Assembly: GCA_029168955.1 (NCBI GenBank)
Contig: JAPDOI010000905.1
Span: forward strand, 1 to 64,000
Source: Aplectana chamaeleonis
Lineage: Eukaryota; Nematoda; Chromadorea; Rhabditida; Cosmocercidae
Length of the DNA: 64,000 bases
Reading direction: 5' to 3'
Positions 55,841 to 64,000 of this stretch are shown here, piece after piece. The notes beneath the pieces were generated by a model, which saw nothing but the letters and a program-made list of their open reading frames with translations, was not told the origin of the DNA and ran no database searches. Position 1 is the first letter of the stretch. Each line of letters begins with the position of its first letter. The position numbers and the translations under genes were made by a program.

Positions 55841-57096
55841 CAGGGATGTGCGTAATTGCGACTAGAGACTAGGAGCGGAACGTCACGCAGCGGGCGCTTC
55901 GGTGCTAAACAAAAGCGTTACACCCCTGAAATGGTAAAATTTCAGCCCTGTCGCAAGGAGCAAACAATTATTGGTGATTCCTTGATGGTGGTGATTCCCT
56001 GAGAATTCGTGCGCCCGGAAAACCTTCAAACCGTTTTTTGAGTCTAAGCAAGTGCTTTGAAGCCCAAGCCGCGAAACCATTCTTTGAACATTCTACACTT
56101 GTTAGCTATCTGTAACAGTATTCAATTGCAGCGGGGCGACGCCTACAACGAATTGAGGTGCCTACCGGTCGCTTTCAATGCATCCACATCAGGTAAAGCG
56201 AAGCATACACTACATAAAACGTTTAAAGGTAGTGTTCACGATAAATTTCACTTCCGATATCTCCGCGGTATACGAAAGGTCTGGTGCCCTGTATAGCAAG
56301 GCATGCTTAAAAAGGACACGAAAGACGCGTGAGCAAAAAGAGGCCCTCTCTTATTAACTTTGATTTTTGAGCGTGGAGGAATTGACCGCTAGAAGGATGA
56401 TACCTATCAGTGCAATGAAGCAAACAGCTCACTTATCAGCACTTCCTTCACTTGATCATTCCTATAATCTGAGTCCTCATTTGTTCCTTTCGAGGGGCGG
56501 ATCTACGGCACGGGGCGTATCTGGGGCACCAAAACGCTTGTTTGCAGCCGTTATTTTGCCGCTCCTGGCTCGTTTTCTACCGTTCTTTCGACACTGGGAG
56601 CCTAGGATCCTTCTCGGCTATCATTTCACTGTGGAAAATTAACGAGGATGATCATCGTGAACGCTGCCTTTAATGAAGTTCGCATTGAACACATGTCGAA
56701 CGATACCTTCTAGCCACAATCAGCATTCGGTTGATCCCACTATATCTAAAGCGAAACCATTCAGTAAATCTCAGAATTTCTTGATAATGATTCCTTTTGA
56801 CACAATGACAAAAACCGAAAACTCACAAGCCTGGATAGTAGGCTCTCATTGAATCCGTGAATTACGTGTAGATCCGTTGTTCAAACTTTGTTCTCTGTTG
56901 AACGCGTCTATGAAATTTTAGTAATAGATGCAGCCATTCATTCCTTCTTTCTTTTTGATCTTGAATTCTATGTTCGGTCTTTTCAGTGCTTATTATTAAA
57001 GTCTAAATTTCTAACGGTGAAGGATCAACCACTAGAAAAGGCTTTGGCTCATGGAAAGACTAACCAGTTATAAAACATCAATAACGCACATCCCTG
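55841..57096. mobile_element. 1.26-kb hAT-like element
   Basis: The ends CAGGGATGTGCGTAATT and AATAACGCACATCCCTG are inverted and like those at 45792-47474. The flanking octamers GATCCCAT and AATCCCAC share six of eight bases, a probable decayed duplication. It contains type B copy 3. Confidence 0.75.
56227..56669. mobile_element. 443-bp TTAA element, type B copy 3
   Basis: TTAA at 56223-56226 and 56670-56673 flanks AGGTAGTGTTCACGATAAA and ATCGTGAACGCTGCCT. It is the only uninterrupted type B copy with both TTAA sites and shows the empty Helitron site CCGATATCTCC. Confidence 0.88.
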
Positions 57097-57185
57097 AATC
57101 CCACAGAAATTGAATTGCTTTAGGGCTGTACTAACGATGGAAAAGTTGCCCTTATTTCCGCGGAAGCGTATGTCTTGGGTCCCTA

Positions 57186-58167
57186 CTCAGGCAAACTGGG
57201 GCGTCGACAACAGGTTGATAAGTTGTCATCTCATAAACCGCTCCCTGTTGACAAGTCAAATCGCGCGTATTGTCAGCCTGAGACCCGCCCGTTGCCCAGC
57301 GACGTCCGCCTGTTGTCGGGCTGTTGACAACTCGATGTGTCGCGTTTAGCGGCCTATTTAGCAGCAGTTCACATCCTGCAGAACTGTTTCATCTAGCTTA
57401 GGTGCTACTTTACACTGAGACGCGTCGCGACCGTTACGCGTCGCCGTCGGCTCTCCGACACGCGTCGCGGTCGGCTCTGTGACACGCGTCGCGGTCGGCT
57501 CTCCGACACGCGTCGCGGTCGGCTCTCCGACACGCGTCGCGGTCGGCTCTCCGACACGCGCCGCGGTCGGCTCTCCGACACGCGGCGCGGTCGGCTCTCC
57601 GGCACGCGTCGCGGTCGGCTCTCCGACACGCGTCGCGGTCGGCTCTCCATTTACGCGTCGCGGTCGGCTCTCCGACACGCGTCGCGGTCGGCTCTCCGAC
57701 ACGCGTCGCGGTCGCGACACGCGTCGCGGTCGGCACTCCGACACGCGTCGCGGTCGGCACTCCGACACGCGTCGCGGTCGACCTCCGACACGCGCCGCGG
57801 TCGGCACTCCGACACGCGTCGCGGTCGACACTCCGACACGCGTCGCGGTCTGCACACCGACACGCGTCGCGGTTGGGTCGCCCAGCCTCCACTGGGGTTA
57901 CCACCGGATAGGCAGGACCTCCAGATGCTGGGCGGGGCCAATGTACCGCAAACTTGGGTAATTGAACCGGCTGCGCTCTCATCATTCACAGCAATTCTGA
58001 AAAAAGCGTCGTATACTTCCCTTGTATCTAGGGCGTTAGCTGTGCAACAGCTCGACATCGACCAGAGCATAACTCGCGGCCACGGCCCCGCCGAATATCG
58101 GCGCGTTGGCCAGCGGTGACTCATGGTGGGCGGATCAACCTGTTGTCGACGCCCCAGTTTGCCTGAG
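57186..58167. mobile_element. 982-bp TA element carrying a 24-bp array
   Basis: TA at 57184-57185 and 58168-58169 flanks CTCAGGCAAACTGGGGCGTC and its complement. The inverted ends are perfect for about 33 bases (on through GACAACAGGTTGAT). Its interior holds the 24-bp array. Frames on either strand come from the array. Confidence 0.85.
57419..57872 (+). repeat. 24-bp GC-rich tandem repeat (about 18 units)
   Basis: Units read CGACACGCGTCGCGGTCGGC and TCTC, with a CACTC variant toward the right. Each contains ACGCGT. Frames of 157 to 183 residues open on both strands because the unit divides by three. Confidence 0.92.
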
Positions 58168-58740
58168 TATAAGAAGAGTAAGGTTGAAAGTACGATGAAA
58201 AACTACCAGGAAGTGGGCGAAACTCTCGTGGAACAGCCGACCCAATGGATCACCCTGCCCACGCCATATCACAGTTGTCCACCATTCGTTTCGCCAGAGG
58301 AACAGTTGCCGAATTTATGATTACTGCTTATTCCAAAAGATTCCAACATCCAAGCATAAGCATTAAAACTTCTTATTTTTAATGGGTTTTCGGTACAAAA
58401 AAAACAGAAAACAAAGTCAACTACTCAAGAATGTTTGAAGCGCAAAACCATTTCCAAAGTCTGGATCCTTCAAAGTCCGCAATTTCCCGGCATACGCCGA
58501 ACAGGCGTAACTAAATATTTCAGAGGTTTTTCTAAACAGCTTTTTCCGATATTAAAGAACTCTGTGGGGACCTAGTATCCTTTACCTTGTTGAATTGCCT
58601 GCTCAGAAACACTTAAAACTAGAATACGGTTTTCATTGTGAACGCTGCCTTTTGCAAGTCTTGACAGAAGTTGACGAGTCTCAGCTCGTAAACCGTCAGT
58701 GGATGCAGATGAAGATTATTTCCGCATTTTGTTCCGATTT
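58168..58740. other. No gene seen; one stray type A/B end
   Basis: No coding frame is supported. CATTGTGAACGCTGCCTTT at 58636-58654 looks like a lone right end of a type B TTAA element. Confidence 0.45.
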
Positions 58741-59344
58741 CCGCACCCATTTTTGGGAAATCGGAAAGCGGAATTCCGAGGCCTAAAACCCTGCGGAAAT
58801 CGGAATTCGGAATCCCGCTCATCCCTGTGCCCCACCACACGATCACCGATTGACATGCCAGAGGCCTCCATGTGATATGGGGTTCATGTCACCCCGAGGT
58901 CTCTGGCATGTCACCTGGAGGTCGTGAGGATGTGGTGGGGCATAACTCCGCCCCACGACCTGCTGGAGACCTCCAGGTGGCAACCGGGATTTCCTGAGTA
59001 GAGAAAAAAAGGCTGTAAAGTAACTTTAGAAGCACCTTATGATTTCTTTTTTCTTCTGTTGCTAGCGTTTAGATTTCTTAGTAGAAACTTATCGTTTGAA
59101 ACTCGTTTACTTTTCTGAAAGCGTTGCAGCTGAGTTACCTCGTTTTGCTTCTGAGTAATTGTTTCTCGATAACGAAAGCCACTCGGAAGCTCAAACTCTG
59201 AGGCTGTTCGATCATCGTTACTAGCTACAATATAGGTACAAAAAGGTGAAAGCAATTACTCGTGGGACATATACGGTGACGCAATATTGCACAAGGTCCG
59301 AACGTGCAGTCAGCCAAAATTAGGCGTGGTCGTGAATGGGTTAA

Positions 59345-59505
59345 AGGCAGCATACACGCTCGTAAGGGTATTTGAGATAACTACGTAATTAGACACGAGG
59401 TGGTATGGTTTTATTGTAGACTAACGTTTCGGCGGTTTCGCCCTCTTCGGAGTCTGAAAAAGGTCGAATCTATGTGTAAAATTACTCGGCCAAACGTAGT
59501 TTTTA
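59345..59505 (+). repeat. End of an AGGCAGCATACACGCTCG element
   Basis: TTAA at 59341-59344 is followed by AGGCAGCATACACGCTCGT. Positions 59413-59505 match 4606-4697 almost exactly (TAGACTAACGTTTCGGCGGT onward). The other end of this copy is not found. Confidence 0.68.
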
Positions 59506-59893
59506 CCCTACAGAAATTCAAGTCAAAATTTTCCAAACAAATGGCTGGGATGCTTGAAGCTGAGAGACATACCTTTTCAAAGTCCGTGGAACATCAGGGG
59601 TGGTAGTAATTGGGTGTGTTAAACGCGAGTTAACAGGAGTTAAATTCGCGGTAAACGCGAGTTTAACCACACCAGATTGTAATGATAACTCTTGATAGTT
59701 AAGAGAGAACTCGCTCTAGTTTCACCCTAACATCCCCCAGTGGTAGGCCTCTTATACACTTCCAATGTAAACGCCTCGAAAAAGCGACAATTGTAACCTT
59801 TGTTACGAAAAATAGCCTTTTCAAAACGTTTTCAGGTCTGATTTTTCTCTAAAATTCCGCCATGTGGCATCCTCGCGGTAAGTTCGCGTTTAA

Positions 59894-60336
59894 AGGCAGG
59901 GTTCTCGATAAAATCGGTTGTTGTGCTATCACCGTAGAATGGTGGATCTGATCATCACAAAAGTGAAAATAAGTAAAAAAATTGGAGAAAAAACGCTCAG
60001 GAGACAGTTATGGCTTGGTGTCCTCCCGCCCCCAATTATTGAGATTTGGGTAAAAGCCTGTTTTGTTAACTTTCATTTTGCTTCTAAAGTATTTTTTTAA
60101 CATTTCTGGAGACTACTGATTATTGAACAGCAAAATAAATGCCGGATAAGCAAGCATTAATGAAAATCGCGTTAATTAGGGGGCCGACCGACACCGGTAA
60201 TTAGCCGTTATACTTTGTTTTTGAGCGTTTTCCCCGCGAATTTCCGGGTTTTTTCACTTACTTTTACTTTTGTGATGGCCAAATCTACATTCTTATGAAG
60301 ACAGCTCAAAAGTCTTTTTGATCGCGAACCCTGCCT
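59894..60336. mobile_element. 443-bp TTAA element (AGGCAGGGTTCTCGAT ends)
   Basis: TTAA at 59890-59893 and 60337-60340 flanks AGGCAGGGTTCTCGAT and ATCGCGAACCCTGCCT. Pairing extends inward (CACAAAAGTGAAAATAAGT and complement). It is a distant relative of types A and B. Confidence 0.85.
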
Positions 60337-60529
60337 TTAACATACTCTCGCAGACAGCACGGAAACAGTGCTGAAATGCGAGAGGAACTGGCGGTTAACG
60401 AAAAACTCCTCCCGAGGAGTTTTTGGATGCGGTTAGCAAGATACAGTAGGAACGGTTTTGACCATCTATACTGAGGGCAAGTACGAGTTTAATTAATGCA
60501 GAGGGTTAAGGAAGTTTGATAGCACTGTT

Positions 60530-60760
60530 AGCGATTTTGATCCAGGACGTCACCCTATCTTTAAAACTGAAAGGTGTTCCAAGGGAGAGTCTTTTAACGG
60601 CTTCCGCCAGGGAAACGGGCGATGAGGGATCAAAAACAAAGCAAGGATCATTGCTGAAACACGTTGGCCGTCTTCTTTGGTGGCACTAATCAATCCCTCC
60701 CAATCAGCTGTTAATTTTTTTTCGAGCGCCGACACTTCTCCCGCTTTTGTTTATTTTCTT
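60530..60760 (-). pseudogene. Decayed coding segment, unrecognised
   Basis: Two overlapping minus-strand frames look protein-like. One has SALEKKLTADWEGLISATKE. The other, just after, has FVFDPSSPVSLAEAVKRLSL and SFKDRVTSWIKIANSAIKLP before a stop. A frameshift near 60655 would join them. No family is recognised; a gag-like or element ORF1 origin is only a guess. Confidence 0.25.
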
Positions 60761-61990
60761 CCGGAATTCATTCGCTTCGCTATTATCAGGTTAGTTTCAT
60801 TTTCATAAATCATTGCATAGCACAGGCTATGACGAGTATGTAGTAAATTATTTGCTTGCTTGCGTTTCGAAGGGGTTTCCACAACTTATTTGTTGCAAAA
60901 AAGTGAAAATTTTCAAAGCGACTGATTTTCAAGGGATTTAATGCTTTAGTAATGTTTAATCAGCATTAGTCGGGGCGTATCGGGCGAGTTTTGTGGGAAA
61001 GAAATGCGAACTTGTTTCTAAAACCAACTGTATTTGATCTCCTTTTTCTGCAAGATTCGAATACTCCTCTTTCATTGCCAGATCAGTGTTATCGTGGCCT
61101 CTTTTTTTTTGAGGGTCCGCGACGCACTTGCTTTGGTGCATTGGTAGAGCCACTCGAAGTGTTTCAAATTCTTACCTTGAAATATGTGTACAAAATCTTT
61201 TCCTTAAACGATGCGCATATGAGTGTGTAACAGTGTTTCTATATATTTTCAGCACTAACTGCGGGCGGGGGATTAGTTTCATTTGTGAAGACGGCAAACA
61301 CTTCACAAATTCAACTGCATCTATGACCGAAACCACACCATTACCCCAATCTCGGACGCCAGACTTCAGTTGCGCGCTTCCAAAAAAAAACACTTGAATT
61401 CTTTTTCAAGAACGAAAATAGACTATCTAGTTTATCATCATTCTTATAGGTTTTTAACTATCCATTTCAGTTGAATGCAGGACATTTATTTAATTTGTGC
61501 ATTACTCGACGAGTTTCGGAATGTCTTTTTCGCGACTAGCGTTACCTTCCCAAGAACACCTTGTGCATAATTCATCCAGAAATTTTCAAATTTTCGTTCG
61601 CTCGAAATTTCCTTTGGAGAAATTTTTCGTTTTTCAAAAAAAATTTGGTTGAAAAAATAAAAAAAAAAGTTAACAAAGTTACTACAAATGCAAACTTTGT
61701 CAGATCGCACGCATTTGATTGATTGAGGCTATATATTGACCTAACATGTCTTTGAGAGTGGTCCTGAAAACTCACGGAGCTCACAAAATGTACGAGAATT
61801 AGGATTTACAGCTTCCTTTGAAAGCTCTTCTAATTAAAAACCATTGACATTTTAAGCGATCGTGTTTCGATTGTCCAAACTTATTACCAGGAAAAGTGGC
61901 AGTTTGAAAGCTCTTAATACCTAATGAATTTGGCGGTTCTACTGCATTTAATTCGCGGTATGTTGGCGGCTTGGAGGTGGCGGTTTATTC
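60761..61990. other. No gene seen
   Basis: AT-rich interior of the 2.4-kb element. Overlapping frames on both strands lack recognisable motifs. Confidence 0.4.
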
Positions 61991-62075
61991 GCGGTTAACA
62001 CACCATTTACTACCACCCCAGGTATTCGGTAGATAGACGACGGGGTACCGAGATATCAGAAGGCAGTACCCCAAA

Positions 62076-62330
62076 TCAGAAGATGTAGGGCTGTAGTTCC
62101 CGCGTTATATTTATACCCTCGTCCTTCCGGTTGACCTTGGGGTCCCTCGCATTGATCCAGAATGCCTCAAGCGCTTTTCGCGCACTTGTTTCGGCCTCCC
62201 GCGCTACTATCTCCACTCTCACCTCAAAATCTTCCCCGTCACGGCAATCAATTCTGTGGCAACCCAGCGCAGTACTAATTCGCGCCTTTTCCTTCCCATC
62301 CAAGTGCTCTTTGATACGAACATGCAGAGG
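62076..62330 (-). pseudogene. Penelope-like element, GIY-YIG C-terminus
   Basis: The minus-strand frame (about 84 residues) has PLHVRIKEHLDGKEKARI, a GCHRIDCRDGEDFEV core and ARKALEAFWINARDPKVNRK, ending ITRELQPYIF. This fits the second half of the GIY-YIG nuclease domain at the end of Penelope-like retroelement proteins. The Glu in LEAFWI is in the place of the metal-binding residue. The GIY/YIG strands and reverse transcriptase are missing, because a LINE 3' end is joined at 62331. Confidence 0.7.
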
Positions 62331-62351
62331 GCTCACTCACTCACTCACTCA
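62331..62351 (-). repeat. (TGAG)n tail at the LINE 3' end
   Basis: Five TGAG units on the minus strand just past the LINE stop codon, at its joint with the Penelope-like fragment. Short tandem tails are usual in RTE-type LINEs. Confidence 0.75.
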
Positions 62352-62356
62352 TCCCA

Positions 62357-64000
62357 TTAGCTGGCGGCTGGCGGAGCGGGATGACCTCTCAACCAGTACA
62401 CTGCTGTAGGTGCCATAGGAGCTCCAGTGGCCTGAACGATACGCTTCCATTCAGAACGATTAGCCGCAATTATTTTTGCGTTAACGACACTGCACCGTTG
62501 AGATTTCAGATCAGCTTCGACTTGCTTCACCCACGTCTTCTTCGGGGCAGTTCTCTCGACCTTCCATGGTTTTGGGCGTTTTCTCCATAGCAAGCTGTGC
62601 GGTAGTCGACTGGCTTCCATTCTGCATACGTGTCCAAACCAGCGCAACCTTTTCGTTCGGATTTGTTCCTCGATTGTCGGTTGATGGTCGCAGCTGTCTC
62701 GTATAACGTCGTTGCGTATGCGATCTCTTAACGTTGTTCCGAGAATTCGCCGCAAACACCGCATTTGGAAGACCTCTAGCTTGCTGAGATCCGACTTGAG
62801 CAAGGTCCACGACTCTGAGCCGTACAATAGAATCGGCATCATAAGAGATCGGAAGATCCGCATCTTGGTCTTGATTGACACATTGCCCTTTTTCCACAGA
62901 CACCAGCCTAGTGAAGCAAAAGCAGCACACGCCTGCCCGATCCCGCACTGTATCTCAGTTGTGGCCACTACCTTGCGCTGTTGCACCACCGATCCTAAGT
63001 ACTTGAATTCCTCAACTTGCTGGAGCTCAGCTCCTTCGAAGAACACAGAAGCACGTGAACCGTCTGACGTCATGACTTTGGTCTTGTCCTTATTTATCCG
63101 TAGACCGTACGAATCCGCGATATCTGCTATATCCTTCATCAAATTCGTAGCTTCCATATCAGTATCGGTGAACACAGCGCTGTCGTCCGCAAACATCAAG
63201 TCTGTGAGGAACTCGTTATCGCCATATTGGACCCCTCTTCTATCTTTGAAAACCTTTCTCATAATGGCGTCGACCACAGTGTTGAATAGCAGTGGCGAAA
63301 TCACATCTCCTTGCCGGACTCCTGCATTGACCGCAAATTCTTCGGACAGCTTGTCCCCGACGCGAATGCAGCTAGTTGAACCGCTGTATGTTCCCTGCAG
63401 GAGCTTCACAATTTTCTCCGGAACGTGTTCGCACTCCAATGTTCTCCACAAGGCAGGCCAGTGCACGCAGTCAAAGGCCGACTTGAAGTCGATGAAGGTA
63501 ATAACAACCCGCTTTCCACAGCGGATCCTTTCCTCCAAAAGTTGACGAAGTGCGAATATTTGATCGCTGCAGCCTCGACCAGGACGAAATCCTGCCTGTT
63601 CCTCGCGACTGGTATGCTCTCGATGGCGTTGAAGTCTGGACTGGATTATCCTCGTGAAGACTTCACCAACGATTGATAACAGACTGATTCCGCGATAGTT
63701 TTTACAGTCCCTGGCATCACCCTTTTTGTGAATGGGCACAACGATAGCCTTTTTCCAGGTAGATGGGACGTTTTCTGACTGCCATACGAGGAGGATCAGC
63801 TGATGTAACCGTCGTTGTAACACATCACCACCTGCCTTGATCGCTTCAGCAGTAACGTTGTCTACACCAGGCGCCTTTCGGTTTTTGAGACGCTGAATCG
63901 CGGCTCTCACTTCGTCCAGAGTGGGTTCAGAGTCAAGCATCGCCTCCTGTGGCACTTCAACTGGTATCGGTTCGTCAAGCGGGCCTGGTGGTGCATCGTG
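62357..64000 (-). CDS. LINE reverse transcriptase, open, cut by the window edge
   Basis: This minus-strand frame has no stop from the window end (64000) to 62357, about 547 residues. From the residue at 63955 it shows NRKAPGVDNVTAEAI (about 25), KKAIVVPIHKKGD and NYRGISLLS (65-90), EEQAGFRPGRGCSDQ (115), motif A FIDFKSAFD (150), motif B GVRQGDVISPLLFN (207) and motif C LMFADD with both catalytic Asp (250). EFKYLGSVV follows (315), then the thumb and a C-terminal TKRLRWFGHVCRM segment. The expected endonuclease domain would lie past 64000. Clade is RTE-like by motif style. Unlike the other LINEs here it is undamaged in view, so it may be recent. Confidence 0.85.
   Translation of the reverse strand, partial: HDAPPGPLDEPIPVEVPQEAMLDSEPTLDEVRAAIQRLKNRKAPGVDNVTAEAIKAGGDVLQRRLHQLILLVWQSENVPSTWKKAIVVPIHKKGDARDCKNYRGISLLSIVGEVFTRIIQSRLQRHREHTSREEQAGFRPGRGCSDQIFALRQLLEERIRCGKRVVITFIDFKSAFDCVHWPALWRTLECEHVPEKIVKLLQGTYSGSTSCIRVGDKLSEEFAVNAGVRQGDVISPLLFNTVVDAIMRKVFKDRRGVQYGDNEFLTDLMFADDSAVFTDTDMEATNLMKDIADIADSYGLRINKDKTKVMTSDGSRASVFFEGAELQQVEEFKYLGSVVQQRKVVATTEIQCGIGQACAAFASLGWCLWKKGNVSIKTKMRIFRSLMMPILLYGSESWTLLKSDLSKLEVFQMRCLRRILGTTLRDRIRNDVIRDSCDHQPTIEEQIRTKRLRWFGHVCRMEASRLPHSLLWRKRPKPWKVERTAPKKTWVKQVEADLKSQRCSVVNAKIIAANRSEWKRIVQATGAPMAPTAVYWLRGHPAPPAAS

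Larger units (their letters stand above)
52300..58827. mobile_element. 6.5-kb hAT-like element with 8-bp duplication
   Basis: TGCCCCAC at 52292-52299 and 58828-58835 is an exact 8-bp duplication. The ends are CAGGGATGGCGGAAT and, reversed, CAGGGATGAGCGGGATT. Both subterminal regions carry many CGGAAATCGGAA-like motifs in the same orientation (52325-52490 and 58735-58815). It contains the fourth 42-bp array, a foldback, a 1.26-kb hAT-like element and a 982-bp TA element. No transposase is found, so its growth is probably due to nested insertions. Confidence 0.83.
52251..58984. mobile_element. About 200-bp element, split by a hAT-like insertion
   Basis: The left arm 52251-52299 (CACCTGAGGTCTCCAGGAGG, then GTCGTGGGGC) pairs with the right end 58934-58984. 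Without the insertion at 52300-58827 and one 8-bp duplication it is a compact inverted-repeat element. A central ATGCCAGAGGCCTCC repeat lies at 58854-58920. Confidence 0.75.
51435..59340. mobile_element. 7.9-kb TTAA element with nested insertions
   Basis: TTAA at 51431-51434 and 59341-59344 flanks the ends CTCCTTCACGACCACG and CGTGGTCGTGAATGGG, which are inverted. Two palindromes with CCCACCGGTGGG lie near the left end. Its own sequence is about 51435-52250 and 58985-59340; the rest is inserted. TTAA flanks fit a piggyBac-type origin. No transposase remains. Confidence 0.7.
59595..62021. mobile_element. 2.4-kb inverted-repeat element (GGGGTGGTAGTAA ends)
   Basis: GGGGTGGTAGTAATTGGGTG at left and CACCATTTACTACCACCCC at right are inverted, and CGCG-containing TTAA-rich sequence follows in both. 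I see no exact target duplication. It contains a 443-bp TTAA element and a decayed coding segment. Confidence 0.62.

Noticed and set aside
57358..58124. Arg-rich frames of 157-183 residues
   Set aside because: Products of the 24-bp GC-rich array, open on both strands.

Overview
This window reads as repeat-rich nuclear DNA of an animal, most probably a strongylid (hookworm-like) nematode. Three kinds of retroelement protein fragment suggest this: an RTE-type LINE, a second LINE of CR1/jockey style, and a Penelope-like GIY-YIG tail. There are also many short inverted-repeat elements flanked by TTAA or TA. The species call is inference. No complete cellular gene, tRNA, rRNA, bacterial operon or CRISPR array is supported. 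Nearly all long open frames are by-products of tandem repeats or palindromes.

Layout. 0-6.3 kb: a decayed RTE LINE (minus) between two copies of a dispersed repeat, one of them inside a TTAA element. 6.4-10.3 kb: a foldback element holding a 602-bp TA insertion, then a 1.8-kb element holding the first of four arrays of a shared 42-bp minisatellite. 10.69-15.12 kb: a 4.4-kb near-perfect palindrome ending in CAGT and flanked by TA. 15.4-17.4 kb: three nested inverted-repeat elements. 18.8-23.3 kb: a CR1-like LINE (minus) broken by four TTAA elements and one 251-bp TA element. 23.275-38.292 kb: a 15-kb unit with TA at both ends that separates this LINE from its endonuclease part at 38.29-38.70 kb. 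It holds a mariner remnant, an LTR, a foldback element with about 47 copies of a 113-bp satellite, and the second 42-bp array. 38.7-44.4 kb: a TTAA-type element containing a 5.2-kb element, which contains a third element, which contains a Helitron carrying the third 42-bp array. 45.8-50.8 kb: a hAT-like element with an 8-bp target duplication, and a second copy of the 15.6-17.2 kb repeat carrying further palindromic insertions. 51.0-59.3 kb: abutting TTAA elements, one of 7.9 kb, containing a 6.5-kb hAT-like element with an 8-bp duplication and the fourth 42-bp array. 59.3-64 kb: more inverted-repeat elements, a Penelope-like C-terminus, and the 3' part of an intact LINE reverse transcriptase running off the window.

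How the parts relate. Insertion points can often be dated relative to each other, because removing an inner element rejoins an outer element or a LINE reading frame exactly. The most unusual theme is that the minisatellites sit inside mobile elements. One 42-bp family appears in four different element contexts, one of them a Helitron with textbook ends, and a 113-bp satellite sits between the arms of a foldback element. Hairpins of one shape (GGTG, five-base stem, TTC loop, complementary stem, CACC) recur in the 113-bp unit and beside two of the 42-bp arrays.
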